From Paramacrobiotus metropolitanus (lineage: Eukaryota; Tardigrada; Eutardigrada; Parachela; Macrobiotidae), in assembly GCF_019649055.1 (NCBI RefSeq), contig NW_026570291.1, positions 186,001-250,000 of the forward strand: a stretch of DNA of 64,000 nt, given 5' to 3'. This document shows, in pieces, positions 15,833 through 28,993 of this stretch. The position numbers were made by a program, and so were the translations under genes. The notes under the pieces were generated by a model, which was not told the DNA's origin, did not search any database, and worked only from the letters and a program-made list of their open reading frames with translations. Positions within the stretch are counted from its first letter, which is position 1. The number at the start of each line of letters is the position of its first letter.

Positions 15833-18800
15833 ATGGATGCCTTTATCATCACCGAACGGTTGCTGTGTAAGAGGGGAACAACTGTTTCGTGTGAAGTGGA
15901 ATGGATGGGAAAATGATTGGTCTGTGTGTGTGCGTTTGCAGTGCTTGCTTTTCCGGAAGACATGGTGGATAATGTCTACCGGCCGGCCATCAAACAAATA
16001 TCGCAACAATTACACAACAAACATGGCGATCATGCGCTCATTATGAATGTCTCCGAACCCCGGGCCGACATCATACGTCTCAATCGAAATGTGAGTTATG
16101 CCCAGATTATTGGATGTAGTACGGAATTATAATCTCCACTTCGTCGCCTTAACGCTGTGGAATGCATGTCCTTAGCGAAGAGAAATTGCACTTTATTTTA
16201 GCTTTTTGATTTTGGAAGGCTTTTCTTGTAAATTTGATCCTGGTTTCTTTGACTTATCTGTATTGAATGACATTCAAAATTATCAAAGAAACAAATAAGT
16301 TTGAAGAAATACGGTTAATTGTCAAATTGTCGTAAGGTGTTCTGTTAGACAGAACGTATTGAGATCATATATCCGTAGCTGTGAAGGTTTACCTATATGA
16401 TGTAGGTGTAACTTGTGAGTACCTGAGTAGATCGGCCATCTTTCGAACAAACCTCCATAAATAAAAAATTTTATGGGTATTATTATTTTTCGGAAAATGT
16501 TTCGCTTTTATTTTTAAAAGAATTGCTTAAAGCTCTTCTCTTTATCGAATAGCTGAAAGTGTATAAGTCATGGTTGTTTAATTCCTACAAGACGTGAGAC
16601 GACTGATACATTTCTAAACTTCAAAAATTGTCTTTGAAGGTTATGGATTTTGGCTGGCCGGCAAACCTTGCGCCGCCTTTGGAAAGGTTATGCAGCATGT
16701 GCAAGCAGGCGGACATCTGGATGAATGCGGATCGTCAAAGAAATGTCCTGGTTGTACATTGCAAGGTAGACGTATTTACGGTTATCATATCTCATTCAAG
16801 CGATTTGATGATTCACAGCATTTTTCGCGAAATAAGTGTTTTAATCCGCCACGGTTGTCCTAGTGGCATTGAGCTTCTTTGTTACAGCTGAGATTTATAT
16901 TCTTTTTATGGGTATTAGGGTGGACTCGGTCGTGCCGCGATGATGATTGCCAGCTACATGCATTATACATCGGTGTGCGCGACGTAAGTGGGGAGTGAGA
17001 AGAATGTCAAGAGCGCAACTGACCCTTTTTGCACTGGACATTCTCACATTTTGTAGACCAAGTCAAGCGCTGGACCGCTATGCCATGAAACTCTTTTTCG
17101 ACAAGGAACTCAAGCCGTACATTCTTCCGTCACAGCGCCGGTAGGTGATGCTGGTGTATTTTGTGCATATTGGATTAGCCGCTATGTCAATATGGCTTCT
17201 TTCACCTTGATCGGGTACTGTTTGCAGATACGTCCAGTATTTCAGTGGTTTATTGACCGGCTCGATACGGATCTGTAGTGAGCCGGTGTATTTGCACAAT
17301 ATCACCCTCATGCAAGTTCCTAATTTTGATGGGAAAGCGGCATGCCGGCCGTTGTTTAAGATCTACCAAGCGCAGGATCATCTCTGGACTTCCGATGTTT
17401 AGTAAGTTTTTCATTACTGAACATCATTGCATAGGAGAATTTTGAATTCTTTCACGTTTCGCCAATCAAAGAGCGCATTCTTGTGGTTAACTCGATCACT
17501 TCCGGAATTTATCTTGCCATTGTTGTTAGGATTGATTTTTCGGCAGTATGGAAATAAGGAAATGATTTGTTTCTCTTGTTAGTTCTATGTCGGAGGCGGA
17601 AGGCAGACGGATTCTCCGAGTGGAATTGCGTCCGGCATTGCAACTGCGAGGGGACATTCTGATCAAATGCCTGCATCAGAAACGGATGCGCCCGGTGGAC
17701 AATACCAAAGATGTTATTTTTCGGTGCCAACTGCACACCTGTGCGTTGACACTGAAGGATGTCCCGATTATACTCAACAAATGTGATCTCGATGAGGCCA
17801 GCACAGGTAAACTTCTGGAAATAATTTGTGTTGTTAGTTCGATAGGATTTTCTTGTCGCGTGGAAGCATCGGCTTTTTATACTGTTAGAAAATCTTGGCA
17901 ACTTTCCGTATCTTCTGTTTCCAGTGTGAAGTGATGTGGGCTAAAGTCGTTAGCTTGGATATTGACTGCTATCGTTTATCTTTCGGTTTGTGTCTTAAAT
18001 GTTACGCGCTAATGTGTAATGTACTCTTATTTGGCTGAGGCCGTTGAATGCCGTAAAGACTTGCATGAAAGTGCTTGGGATGCGTGGTCCAGGCACGTTT
18101 TCATAGAAAATCTCCGCTCGGTTATGTGATGTTCATTACTGGATTACATGTACTAAGAGGATTATCTTTTCCGTAGATATTCGGTTTCCGGAAGATGGCC
18201 GAGTGGAGCTGTTTTTCTCGTTATCAGAAATACCCCCGACAACTGCCGGTAAGCGCTCTTCTTTTAAACATCCTCGATTAGAAAAACATATCTTTTTTTG
18301 GAATCACTTATCCGTGGGAATATTTTCGGAGGGTTTGGGAATGTAAAATGCTGCAGACGCTTAGTTGTATTGACGTCGTTAGCGTCAAACATCCATGTCC
18401 ATCTGACATTCGAAACCGGTGCAACGCTATCGCATTTATCCAAAATTTAGAAAACTAGTTCGCAGAGTGAGTGTACGTTACAATGAAGGCCGATGCCGGC
18501 TACGGCTTCGGTGCAGTCGGTACTCGAACGTGTCCATCAAGACGATATTTAATATCGATTGGTCAGACAGTTCTTGTGGTAGCAGGCGAAAGTGATTATT
18601 AATTTATGCATACTTCTTGTTGACATCAGCAGACAGTGGGTTGCGCGTGTGTCGGTGATTTGTTATGATCTCTGCTGCCTGAACGGCAAAGGGAGAGGAA
18701 AACGCTGCAAGTTACGAAACGACAACTGCAGCCGGCTTCGTAATGAACCCAGCTAGCAGGTAGAACGCCGACGATGATACTGCTGGCTGGCAGCTATAGC

Positions 18801-21800
18801 GCCAAAACCGCTGAAAACCTAAATGGCTCTGTTATGATTATTTAACGAGTTATTTTCGGTGCATGAGTCGCAGTAAGACACTCGGGTTAGTGTTCTTGTC
18901 CAGTGTATATGCTATACGCTGACTGTGCCGAAAGATTCTCATCTGTGGGTCCCTTTGATTCCCAGCCGGCTTCTTGCTGTGTTTTCCGGTAAACGCACCA
19001 CTGTATTAATAGTTTGGTTCGTTGGTAACCGTCATTAGTCAGCGAACGCGCGCTCGGTTTAGATTTCGGGAGAGCAGATTCATCCAAACACACCACCGTC
19101 ATCCGCATGGTAAATGCACATTTTCTCGGCATTGTTTAGCATTTTTTTCGTTACGCATTACCCAAACTGTTTCCTAACTGTTTGTGACCGATGCACTGCA
19201 GCGTGATGTTTGTAAGATGGTCCGGGTTATATGAGTTTGGCTAAGAGATTGTGGAGCGATCGATGGTAAATTGTTAATAGTTTTGATGGTAGAGTAGCCG
19301 TCTGAGCAGTTTTTTCTTCACTTGCTCTGTCCGCGATATGCCGTCTTCCGGCTGAATAATCATCCACGCTCTACTGGTTTTTCTTGGCCTGATCGTAGAT
19401 GAAGGAGCGGAAGTGTTAGGACTGGGCTCTGAAGGAGATCGGCACCGGGATATCATTGGTCACGATCGCCGGAATCTGGTAATTCCCCTACCGGAAACGA
19501 GTAGCACTCTACACTTTGATCGGCTACCGCGATCGGCTAACACTACCGGATTAGCCTGGGATCAGGGGGAATTGTCCAATGATCCACTGTATTCTTATGT
19601 CGCTGGCGATGAGCCCTATCCGCTGGCTGTCTCGCGGCCCCATGTAATTTTGGAGAGTAATATTCCCACTGTGCAGCCGCATTCGTTTACGTCGTCCCAG
19701 TTTGGTAAGTCATTGACAGATTATTGTAGGGTTGACTTTAAATAACGAAAGAGATTTGATTTATGGGATGGCATTAGCATTTTCTTGATGAGTGTTATGG
19801 TAGAATAAGGTTAAGTAAGTCCCAATTAAGCATTAAAGCATCTTGAAAGTATTGTAAAGGATAAATATGAGATTATATATTCGAAGAGAACTTTATAATC
19901 TTGCGTGTATTGATGAATTTCCCTAACCGAAAAAGCTATAGATGCAAATTGGTTTTAATGTAAGCATTTGTGTAACCTGGGGTTGTTGGTAAATTGCGTA
20001 GAGTTGAGGCTAGTACCGGCATAGTCATGATTTTGATCTGGCTAAGGCTCTGCACCTTTGTACAAGGTGTTTGTTATCGATTTCAGGAAGTTAAATTTTT
20101 TTAAAACGGTGTTTGCCGCTTTCTTGGTTTGCGGAGATTTTTGTGGAGTTTTGTGTTTCGGCTGCGATGCAGTGAATTGCTGGTCCCAAAACCATGCTAT
20201 TCTGCTTCTGAAATCGTAATGTGATTGAAATTGACCGTTGTGTAACCGTGTTACCAATATCGCTCGCAAGTTTCATAACAATTTCTTATTGAATATTGAT
20301 TGCAATCTATAAAACAGGTTTTTTCTTATGGAGTTCTACTTTGAAAACTCTTGAGAGATGCAATTGATATAGAAGTCAGTAGATTTTCCCCTTCTGTAAA
20401 CTGTCAGCGGCTCGGAGCCGTTGTCCATTAGAGTGTTGCGTGAGGAGGATCAATTACAACACAATTTTGAAAGAAAATCGATGAGAAAGTGAATGGTTTA
20501 TGTAATGTATAACAATCCTTCTGTGCTGAACTGGATGTATGAAATGGATGCCGCAGGTCTTTTGGGAACAGTTTTTTGCTTATTTTACAATTGAGATCGA
20601 TGAAGATGCGCGGCCAGCGGAAGAGAAGAGGCACTTCTAATAATGTGATGTATGCATTTCCAACTGAGTCAGGATGTTTTTTTCCCGGCGTCTTTCCATG
20701 ATTAGATAATCGTTTAAGTTGGAAGATTTATGCGTGGCGGCTGGTGTACAGCGCGATGATTAAAACGTTTTGTACTGCATTTGGCCGCTGGCTCTTCAGT
20801 TTTAAGTGGTTTTTTGTTGTCTTAGAGAGTGTTTGCTGTTGTGCTGCGTTATTCATGAGGGGTACAGTACGTGTGTACGGTGTGTGTGTTGTGTGTACGC
20901 TGTGACGTTCGCGTTGGCTGGTGGCATTTTGTCTTTTCTGACAGCGACTGAGTTAGCACATGTCTAAGTTTGGCCATCGACAGCCGCTGTTTCCTTCCGA
21001 CGTAATCGCCGTACCATCCAAACTAACCAATCGCTTTTCAAGCGGCTTTTTATGACTGGTACAGGTGTTTTTTATGGCGTCTGTATTTTGTAAATGATCC
21101 GTTTCGGCAAGCAGACACTCCAGTCTGTAAGCGCAAATGTCAAAAAGTGGGAGTATGATCAGCATGGGACTGTGCTTTCAAAGATGTGCATATTGGCATC
21201 GTCAGTCTAAGAAATTTTTTGATATTTTGTAACTACGCGGAAAAACAAGCTGCATTTTAATTGTAACTGAACACACAGGTCGATAGTGATAGCTTTGCTG
21301 GAGTGAACTGAAACACTTTGCAAACTTTGTATGTAAAAACCGAGGAAAACTTTGTATGATTACCATCTGGAGAAAAATATTGGTTATCAGTTAATAAATT
21401 CTTTTAATTTCTTTAACATTTTTATGTGGAGATTTTTTATTCTATCTGTATTTTTTTAGCGTTTTAAGTTTTCGCCTATAGTTCTTGTACTGTACTCGTG
21501 GTCATGTGAAAACTTGAAAGATTTGTTCAAAATGATGCGTAACTTATTTTATTTACTGGTCTACTTAACAGCTGTGCAAATCTGTAGTGTTATTTTGAGA
21601 CTGCCTTGAAGGTCGGTACGCTAGCACATTCCGCACTTTTTTATTGATATTTCGACGTTATGGCATGTGCATCATCGGTTCATTTTTCCTTTGCGGTTTA
21701 CAGTCGACTGAGAAAAAGTGCCTGTTACTCACATGCTTACAGAAAATTCTTTTGGTTGTTTTTATGATCCACGAAGGTTAATCGGGTTTTCTTGTGCTGA

Positions 21801-24800
21801 GGTTAGCATTTTATTAATGCAGAAATGTATCGGTTATGTAACTAATACTTTTTACATTTATGCCGCCCCGAATGTATCACTTGCAGCCAAAAATGTCTAG
21901 TGCGTTCTTGATCGTCACCGCTTAGGCGGCAATCTGTCACACTAAACAGCCTATTCATTGCCGATCGGCTGTCCTCATTAGTAACACCGCTGTCATATTT
22001 TTAAACAGAACCCAGTGCAAATTATGGCTACGCTGTGGTGAAAAAGCCCCGTTCCAAACGTGCTCCGTTAGCCAGTGTCGATACCGTTGACGGTACCGAG
22101 CCGGAAACAAGGGGTTCATTGTCCCGGTCCGAGAAGGACCGACTATTGAGTGATTCCATTGATTCTGGGATTTCCACGGTTGTACACCATCCACCGCCTT
22201 CCTGGGCGTCTGAAGAAAGTTCACCGGCCCATAGAATGGAGAAGCGAGCGGTGTCACCTGGTGGGACGCTGAAGAGCGTAAAGTTTCAGGATGATGATGA
22301 GAGAATCGGCAGACCGGTGGTAATAGCGATGCCTCCACCACCGGTAAATGGATTTGATAACCAGGAAAATCGCCGGCCCGCGCAGAATGTCACGAAGAGC
22401 GCGTTACGTAGCGGGATGGACGTTATTGGTACGTTCGAAGTCATTTAAAATTTTTTTCGACAGATTTTATTTTATATTACTGTATATCTAAAATCAGTAT
22501 ATTCAATTTTTATTTTTAGCTTAATGTTATGTTCATGACATACTCCAAGTAAATCGAAGAAGCGAGGTCACGCAGTTGTAAAGTTGTTTAATTTTGAGAT
22601 AATTTTTCTTACTTATTTAATTTTTAGATATTAAATTACTTAAATTTAATTTTTGAATTATAGTATTAGTGTATTGTTAATACTCGTACGTTCACGCAGA
22701 TCTGGATTCCGTGCAGCCCGATATGGAAGAATTAGACCGGGTGTTCGAATCACTGCAACAGGAAAGCGAAGATTTAGACCGGCATCTATCAGCTAACAGT
22801 CCAGTGATCAAGCACAAAACATACGACAAGCAAACACAGCCGCCACTGCGCGTTATCACCCAGCGGTCATCATCGACAACCAACAGTCCGGCCCTGGAGC
22901 GCCAGTTCTCCAATCCCACCTCCCCGCACCCGCCCGTCTCCCCCGATGCCGGCCTGATATCCGCCTACGTTCCCGAAGATCGGAAGAATCTGGCCAAGAA
23001 ATACGGCGCTTTCACGCTGGGCCTGCCGACCACCAAACCCGAACTGAAACCGGTGAGCAGTCCACCCCCGGTGCGCCGTGATCCCCAGCGGGAAGCGGAG
23101 GATCTGTACGGTCGGACACGTCTGCGCCACGTGGAAAGCTCATCGTCTGATCGTGAACAGCAGCGGAAACGTGATGAGGAGAAGCTGTACAATACGGCGG
23201 CCGTGGCGGCGGCTGATCGGGAGCGAGCGGAACAGCGGAGTGGTTATGGGCAGATTGGTAGAGCGATCGCCGCGGGAGGCGAGAGTCGCGGTACGACGGT
23301 TACGCATCAGTCGCGCTCGTTGGAACGACAGCGTTCTGGGGAGGGATCGCTTAACCGACCACGTTCACCGCGGCCTAGAACACCTACCGAAGATGAGCGC
23401 CTTCATAGATTACTGAATGTGGAGGAGGGTGAGTTTTTGATCAGTAATCCCGAGGAAAAAGTGCGGGGACGGTTGAAGGAAGTCGCCAGAGAAGGACAGT
23501 CTGATGTCGAGGTGGGTAGAAGCATGAAGGTTTTCTGTAATGCGGAATTTTTAGTTATTTCGTAAGAATTTGAATTTATCTCACAGACTTACTGGAGTGA
23601 TTAGATTAGAATGAATCGCGGTATAGTCTTATTCTATTAATGGACAGTATACGTTTTCCGCACGCTTGGCGCTTACATCAGTGGGAAAGTGCAGAGTAAT
23701 GTAGTGTAATGGCTATTTATTCTTAACCAAACTTTGTAGTCTGTTCATATTGGCTGGTTAACAGTTTATGTGGCTTGCAGTTGCTTGTTCTTTTTATTTG
23801 AATATTTTGCGTAATGCGTTTATGTACTCGAACTGTCTTTGAATGTTTTACGGCTAGTGATGTTTTTAAAGAATGGGGCGCTGCGGAAAGTTGTATTGGC
23901 GAGCTGATCCGTTACGTTACACGCTGGGCTAATTATAACCCGTTCATGTTTGTTGTAGGAAGAAGTTGTACGTCAAGCAGCTGCGCCAATTTCCCGCCCA
24001 GCCGCTTCCAGCCAACGTTTACCGGCCGTGTCACATCCGGTAATGACTGACATGTCCATTCAAGCATCCCCGGATGTCAATATGGAATCAGAGTACATCC
24101 AAACCGATCAGGAAGATGTGCCGTTTCCCGACCGGCGCAAGAAGAAGAAAGTACAGACTAGCGTTGCCGGCACCAACACCCAGTTTTCCACGGTGCACTC
24201 CACACCGATTGCCTACTCCAGCTCTAGCGGCGAGGGTATCGGCGGTGCCGCCTGGCTGCAGCTCCAGCACGATAAACTGATGACCCGCAAGTACGGTTCG
24301 GATTACCTTCGCTCCAAGGAACGCCACTCGCAGATGCTGGATGAACTGCGCGGCAGCCAGGAGCGGATGATGGAGCTGGTGCCGAATCGCGATGAACTGG
24401 AGAATCGCCTGCCGCTGTCCAGTGTGATTCTCCGCGAAGCGAAGACCCCGCCGCTGGGTCGACGGGCGGGGGATGCGGAGCCGGATACGCGGTGGTTCGG
24501 AAAGGGAAAACAACAACGACGACGTCAACAAGGCCGGCAGGATTACAGCCAGTCGCCAGCTCCACGGTGGTGACGCGAACGACGGCGTACTCGGAGACTG
24601 CCCGCTCCCAACCACAAAAGACGGCGCAGTGGAATGGACATGGACGGGAGGTGGTCACGGACACCGATCACGACTCCATAGTGGATGAGATCGATTTTGG
24701 TGATGAGCCGCTGTACAAGACTGTGCCGGGATCCAGTCAGCGTGCATCCCGCTCACGAGAAGTGGATGGTAAGTGTAAGGAATAAGTGATACCAACATCC

Positions 24801-27800
24801 AAAAAACTACTTAGAGAAATTCATTGGGTGCGAACACAAATGCTGGGGCGTTTTCAAACCAGTCACATCAAGTAGGCATTTCGACAATTCAAGCACGAAT
24901 TACCATTTTGCACTAACGAAACTTCCGCTTGAAGGTTAGAAACTTCCGCTTTTAATTAGACTTTTCAGAACTTTGATCAGACTTTACCTTATGGTTGAAA
25001 GGAAAACACCTTTGCGCTGTTCGAAATGAATCTGACTTGCTTTTTGAAGTATACAGCGAGATATATAGTCAAAAGATAGATCGTAATGAACGTACAATTT
25101 ATGATTATTAGATGGTGCGAAAAAGATTTGTTATGCGGCTGTTATTTTGAATGTTGTTGCAATAAATCATAACAAATGGTTGGCGTGGATTCCAAATTCA
25201 TAAGTATCTGGGTTAGTGTTGGAGCGTCAGCCAGAGCCGTTCGGCGTCTCGCTGAGAACGCGTTACTTTAATTCAGTCGTTAAGGTTAAGATGTTCGAAA
25301 TGTCACCTTGAGTATACTACATTGTCCACATTTCTTTATGACTAAAGTGGTATACTACTGCGCGCACTCGTAGAGGCGTGCCAGGTATTTCATACATTTT
25401 CTTTAACAAAAACCAGCTTGCGCATTTTACACGACACCACAGCCATTATGCACCGGTCTTTGTTTGGATGAGCTGAAACATCACAAACCAATTATTATCC
25501 TTAGTACGTGAGACATATCTCTTAACTCGGACACGGTATGATTTTACTATCCACAACCAACGACACCCTCAGCGCCGTCATTCCGCTTTCCGCGCACATG
25601 CGTCGTGAAGAGTTGTGTAAACCCTGCCTGTTATTACAGAGCATCGCTTACGCTCGGCCAACAGTCGCACAGGCGACACCCGCGATTACACCACAACCAC
25701 CATGTCCCAGAGTCATTCACCCGATCTACTGCGGCGTGCCGCTCCCTCGCCCAAATCCATCCTGAAGAATCCCAGTCTGCACCGGCCCCGGAAGACCAGC
25801 GCCTCGGAAGATCGGATTGGCGCGGAGATCAACGGCCATGATAGTGAACGGGAACGCGAGCACAGTCTGATTCGCCGCGCCCGCGCCACGACGCCCAGTT
25901 TCCCGGTGAGCTCGTCGTTGGAGCGCAGCGGCAGTGTGGGACAGCGGGGAGGCAGTCGCAGTGGATCGTTGCAGCGGGCCGGTTACAGTGTGTACGGGAC
26001 GAGGGAGAGGGCGACCAGCAGTGGACGGTCCACACCAACAGGTACAGTTTTGAGCTATAATCAAATGGAAATGAACCAATACATATTGCGCCATTTAATG
26101 TCACTACTTCGTAGTTAAACTTTTCCTGGTAATTTTTGTTTTGTTTTTTTGGTAATGTAAGAGTACCGAAATTGATGTGAGGCTTAAGATTACCGATAAT
26201 TGGCGATAAAAGATATTGTTGTTCTTATTTCTGCTCTTCCGGAAGTAATCACATTCGTGCTTTATTGATGAATGGTTTTATGTTATCGTTTTTATACTTG
26301 TGAAATGCTAAATTTTGTTATACCACTAATAAGAGTACTGCTCATTTGAGTGGGTCAGTTCAGCACGAAGTACATTTCGTGGTAGCTTTATTTATTTCGT
26401 TGAGATAGTCGCTGTAATTCTGTAACATATAAAATTTTAAACCGTATGATAATTTCTGTTGCTTTTCGGTAGGTTATTTTGGTTTGAGCGGTAGTCGACG
26501 CTCCAGCCTGACATCGATCAACAACAGCAATCTAAATAACGACGCTGACGAATTCGTCATCCACCAGCATCCAGTCTTCGTGCGTGACCTGTCGAAATTT
26601 TGGTACAAACCCGGCATCACCCGTGAAGAGGCCATTGAGATTCTCAAAGACAAACAAGCGGGCAGTTTCCTGATTCGCGACAGCCATTCCTATCCCGGTT
26701 CCTACGGGATGGCTGTCAAGGTGGATCCGGGACAGGTGCCCGGTGCAGCCGGTGGACGGAGTCCACCGGAGGAGCTGGTGCGGCATTTCCTGGTGGAGCC
26801 GACACCCAAAGGAGTCCATTTGAAGGGCTGTCAGAATGAACCGGTGTTTGGCAGTTTGCCGGCGCTGGTGTATCAGCACTCGGTGACACCCTTAGCGCTG
26901 CCGTGCAAATTATTGCTGCCTAGTGCAGATTTGACGCTGCAACATCAGCCGCTGTATTCGGAGGATAACCTGCAGAGATTAATGGAGCAAGGCGCCGGTA
27001 AGATATTTGTTAAAAGCATTGAAACTGCGTCGCTGATTATCTGTACGCAACAGAAAGAATGTTAAGCATTTGAATACTTTCTTTGTCACATCACAGAAAG
27101 CAGAATACGTGCTGGAAGCGGACGTTAAAAACTGAATCACAGTGTTTATCAGTAAATTTATTTTTTTAATTTGACTTCTAGCGCTTACCAGTGTATTTTG
27201 CTTGCAGCATGCAACGTTTCCTACTTGGTAACTGTGGATACGGAATCTCTGACTGGACCACAGGCCGTTCGTCGGGGAATGGACGTGGTCAGCCAGGGCG
27301 GCGGTTTCGGTACCCGGCCACCCGTCGTTCACATTAAAGTCAATGCCCAAGGCATTCTCCTGACGGATGTCGGACGAAAGTAAGTTGTCTTTTAGTGCAT
27401 TACATGGAGCTTTGTTCAGCGTGGCAATTTTCTCTACAGAGTATTTTTCCGACGATATTATCCGATCCAGAATATCTCCTACTGTGGCATTGATCCTGAT
27501 GATCGCCGGTGGAAATCTGACAATACCAGTTTATCTAGTGCACGGTAAGAAATTGCAGCTGCTTTCAGTGAAAAAATCTATAGAAAATCGTTGGGAAAAA
27601 ATCCTGAAAATAAATTAATTAAGCAAGAGTTTACCTTTGAAATTTTTTTAATTTTACCTTTGAAATCTTGCAGGTGTTTCGGATTTGTTAACCGCAAGCA
27701 GGGCTCTCGCAACCAGAACGAATGCCATGTATTCGCCGAACTGGATCCGGAGCAGCCGGCGGCGGCGGTCGTGTCCTTTGTTAATAAGGTCATGATGACC

Positions 27801-27860
27801 GCCAGTGCGCCGCATCCGCGCTCCTTGAGTCGCGGACCCTCCATCCCGGAGGGACGATAA
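15833..27860 (+). CDS. TNS: Tensin: PTP-like, C2, SH2 and PTB domain focal-adhesion protein
   Basis: Links integrin tails to actin at focal adhesions. Seventeen exons: 15833-15866, 15942-16090, 16640-16765, 16919-16983, 17057-17140, 17228-17401, 17583-17806, 18177-18248, 19399-19704, 22009-22428, 22700-23511, 23959-24768, 25640-26041, 26473-26997, 27208-27379, 27440-27544 and 27674-27860; about 1,555 residues. The first ATG after an in-frame stop gives I-T-E-R-L-L-L-L-A-F-P, aligning without gaps to the tensin N-terminus. PTP-like residues 1-175 hold V-V-H-C-K-G-G-L-G-R (Cys102, Arg108); C2 about 180-310; a Ser/Pro/Arg linker about 310-1265; SH2 about 1269-1375 with F-L-I-R-D-S (Arg1295); PTB about 1402-1550 with K-V-F-F-R-R-Y-Y-P and [12 protein letters not shown]. 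All joins are in phase, but exon 12 needs one extra base near 24491 to connect its two conserved halves; otherwise the frame stops at 24573. AATAAA lies at 27947-27952. Confidence 0.95.
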
Positions 27861-28993
27861 ATGGGACATTTGCGGGAAAGGTGGAGAATCGGACATGCGG
27901 CCTTGCTGATTAACTGTGAAGATATGGATGTGGTTTTTCTAAAAGAAATAAACGAAGATTTGGTGCATTTAATTGCTCAGTTTGTAATGTTGTCTTTATT
28001 TTCTGCCCTGTTCTTGTAATTCTGTGCTTTGTGCTGCTGCATCGCGCGATTGACCGAAGCGTGCACAGGAATCTCTTGTGGAGGAATACGAATCACGAGT
28101 GGAGCAGGTTAGATTGTGTGCTGGACGGTCGGGATCGTGGGTTGTGCCATCGAGAAATATGGTCGAATCACTGCATGAAAGTGGAGTTCATTGTTGGCGT
28201 TGACAGTTATTGTTTCACCAGTTATGAAAATTGGAACAATTAACGATTAAACAAGTAACTGGTCGCGGCTAGAAGAGTATGACTTTCCCGGGAAACCCCA
28301 CCGATTATTGGAATTTCAATGAACGATGCAGAAGCATTTCTTTGGAGCACCACAGAACAGAATAAAAAGCGATACAGCACAAAGCACAAAATGAATACCG
28401 TAATACATCTGTAACATGGTAGCGAGGGTCTTATTTTACTTAAATTTAATTTCAGTTGACCGAAGTATGAAAGCCATACTTCCGATGATCTTGCGAAAAA
28501 TAATGAACATTTAATACAGCGTACGTAGGAATGCATAGAAGTATCTACAGCGTTCAAAATAATGAGAAACTGTATCGTGCGTCAAAATTTATTAGAAGCT
28601 GTGTAGTCGTAGTCGCACAACACGATGCAGCCAGACACGTTCTTGTGGTTGATAACATTGTACTAAATTAATTATTCTGGCAATCATTATGATGAAATTA
28701 TGCATTCTTATCACAGCCGATCAATGGAAATATGCCCATTGCAGCAGTAAAATCTCATATGTATAAGTTCACAAATACTTACTTTAATCGTTACTGACAA
28801 AGGCTATATGCCGATAAACCTCACTTGGTAAGTACCTGTCTGCAGTAAGGAAATACCGATAAACACGCACAGATGAGGAAAAATACTACAAAAATTACAT
28901 TGCTGCACAATGTAGTTCAAATACCATTTTTAATATTCAAATTTACACTGAATTTTTAAAATATATATTGTTACCGGCTGGATTACTTACATC
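27861..28993. other. Tensin 3' flank and intergenic interval
   Basis: Contains the tensin polyadenylation signal at 27947-27952. One short exon-like piece, 28068-28106, has an acceptor before it (GTGCACAG), a donor after it (CAGGTTAG) and a 13-codon acidic frame, but I could not connect it to any gene. Nothing else is seen. Confidence 0.35.

Noticed and set aside
22870-23192. Minus-strand open frames opposite the tensin linker
   Set aside because: Antisense shadows caused by the GC-rich, low-complexity linker coding sequence.
28068-28106. Short exon-like stretch with acceptor and donor
   Set aside because: Only 39 bases and no connectable neighbours; kept as a note under the tensin 3' flank but not called as a gene.
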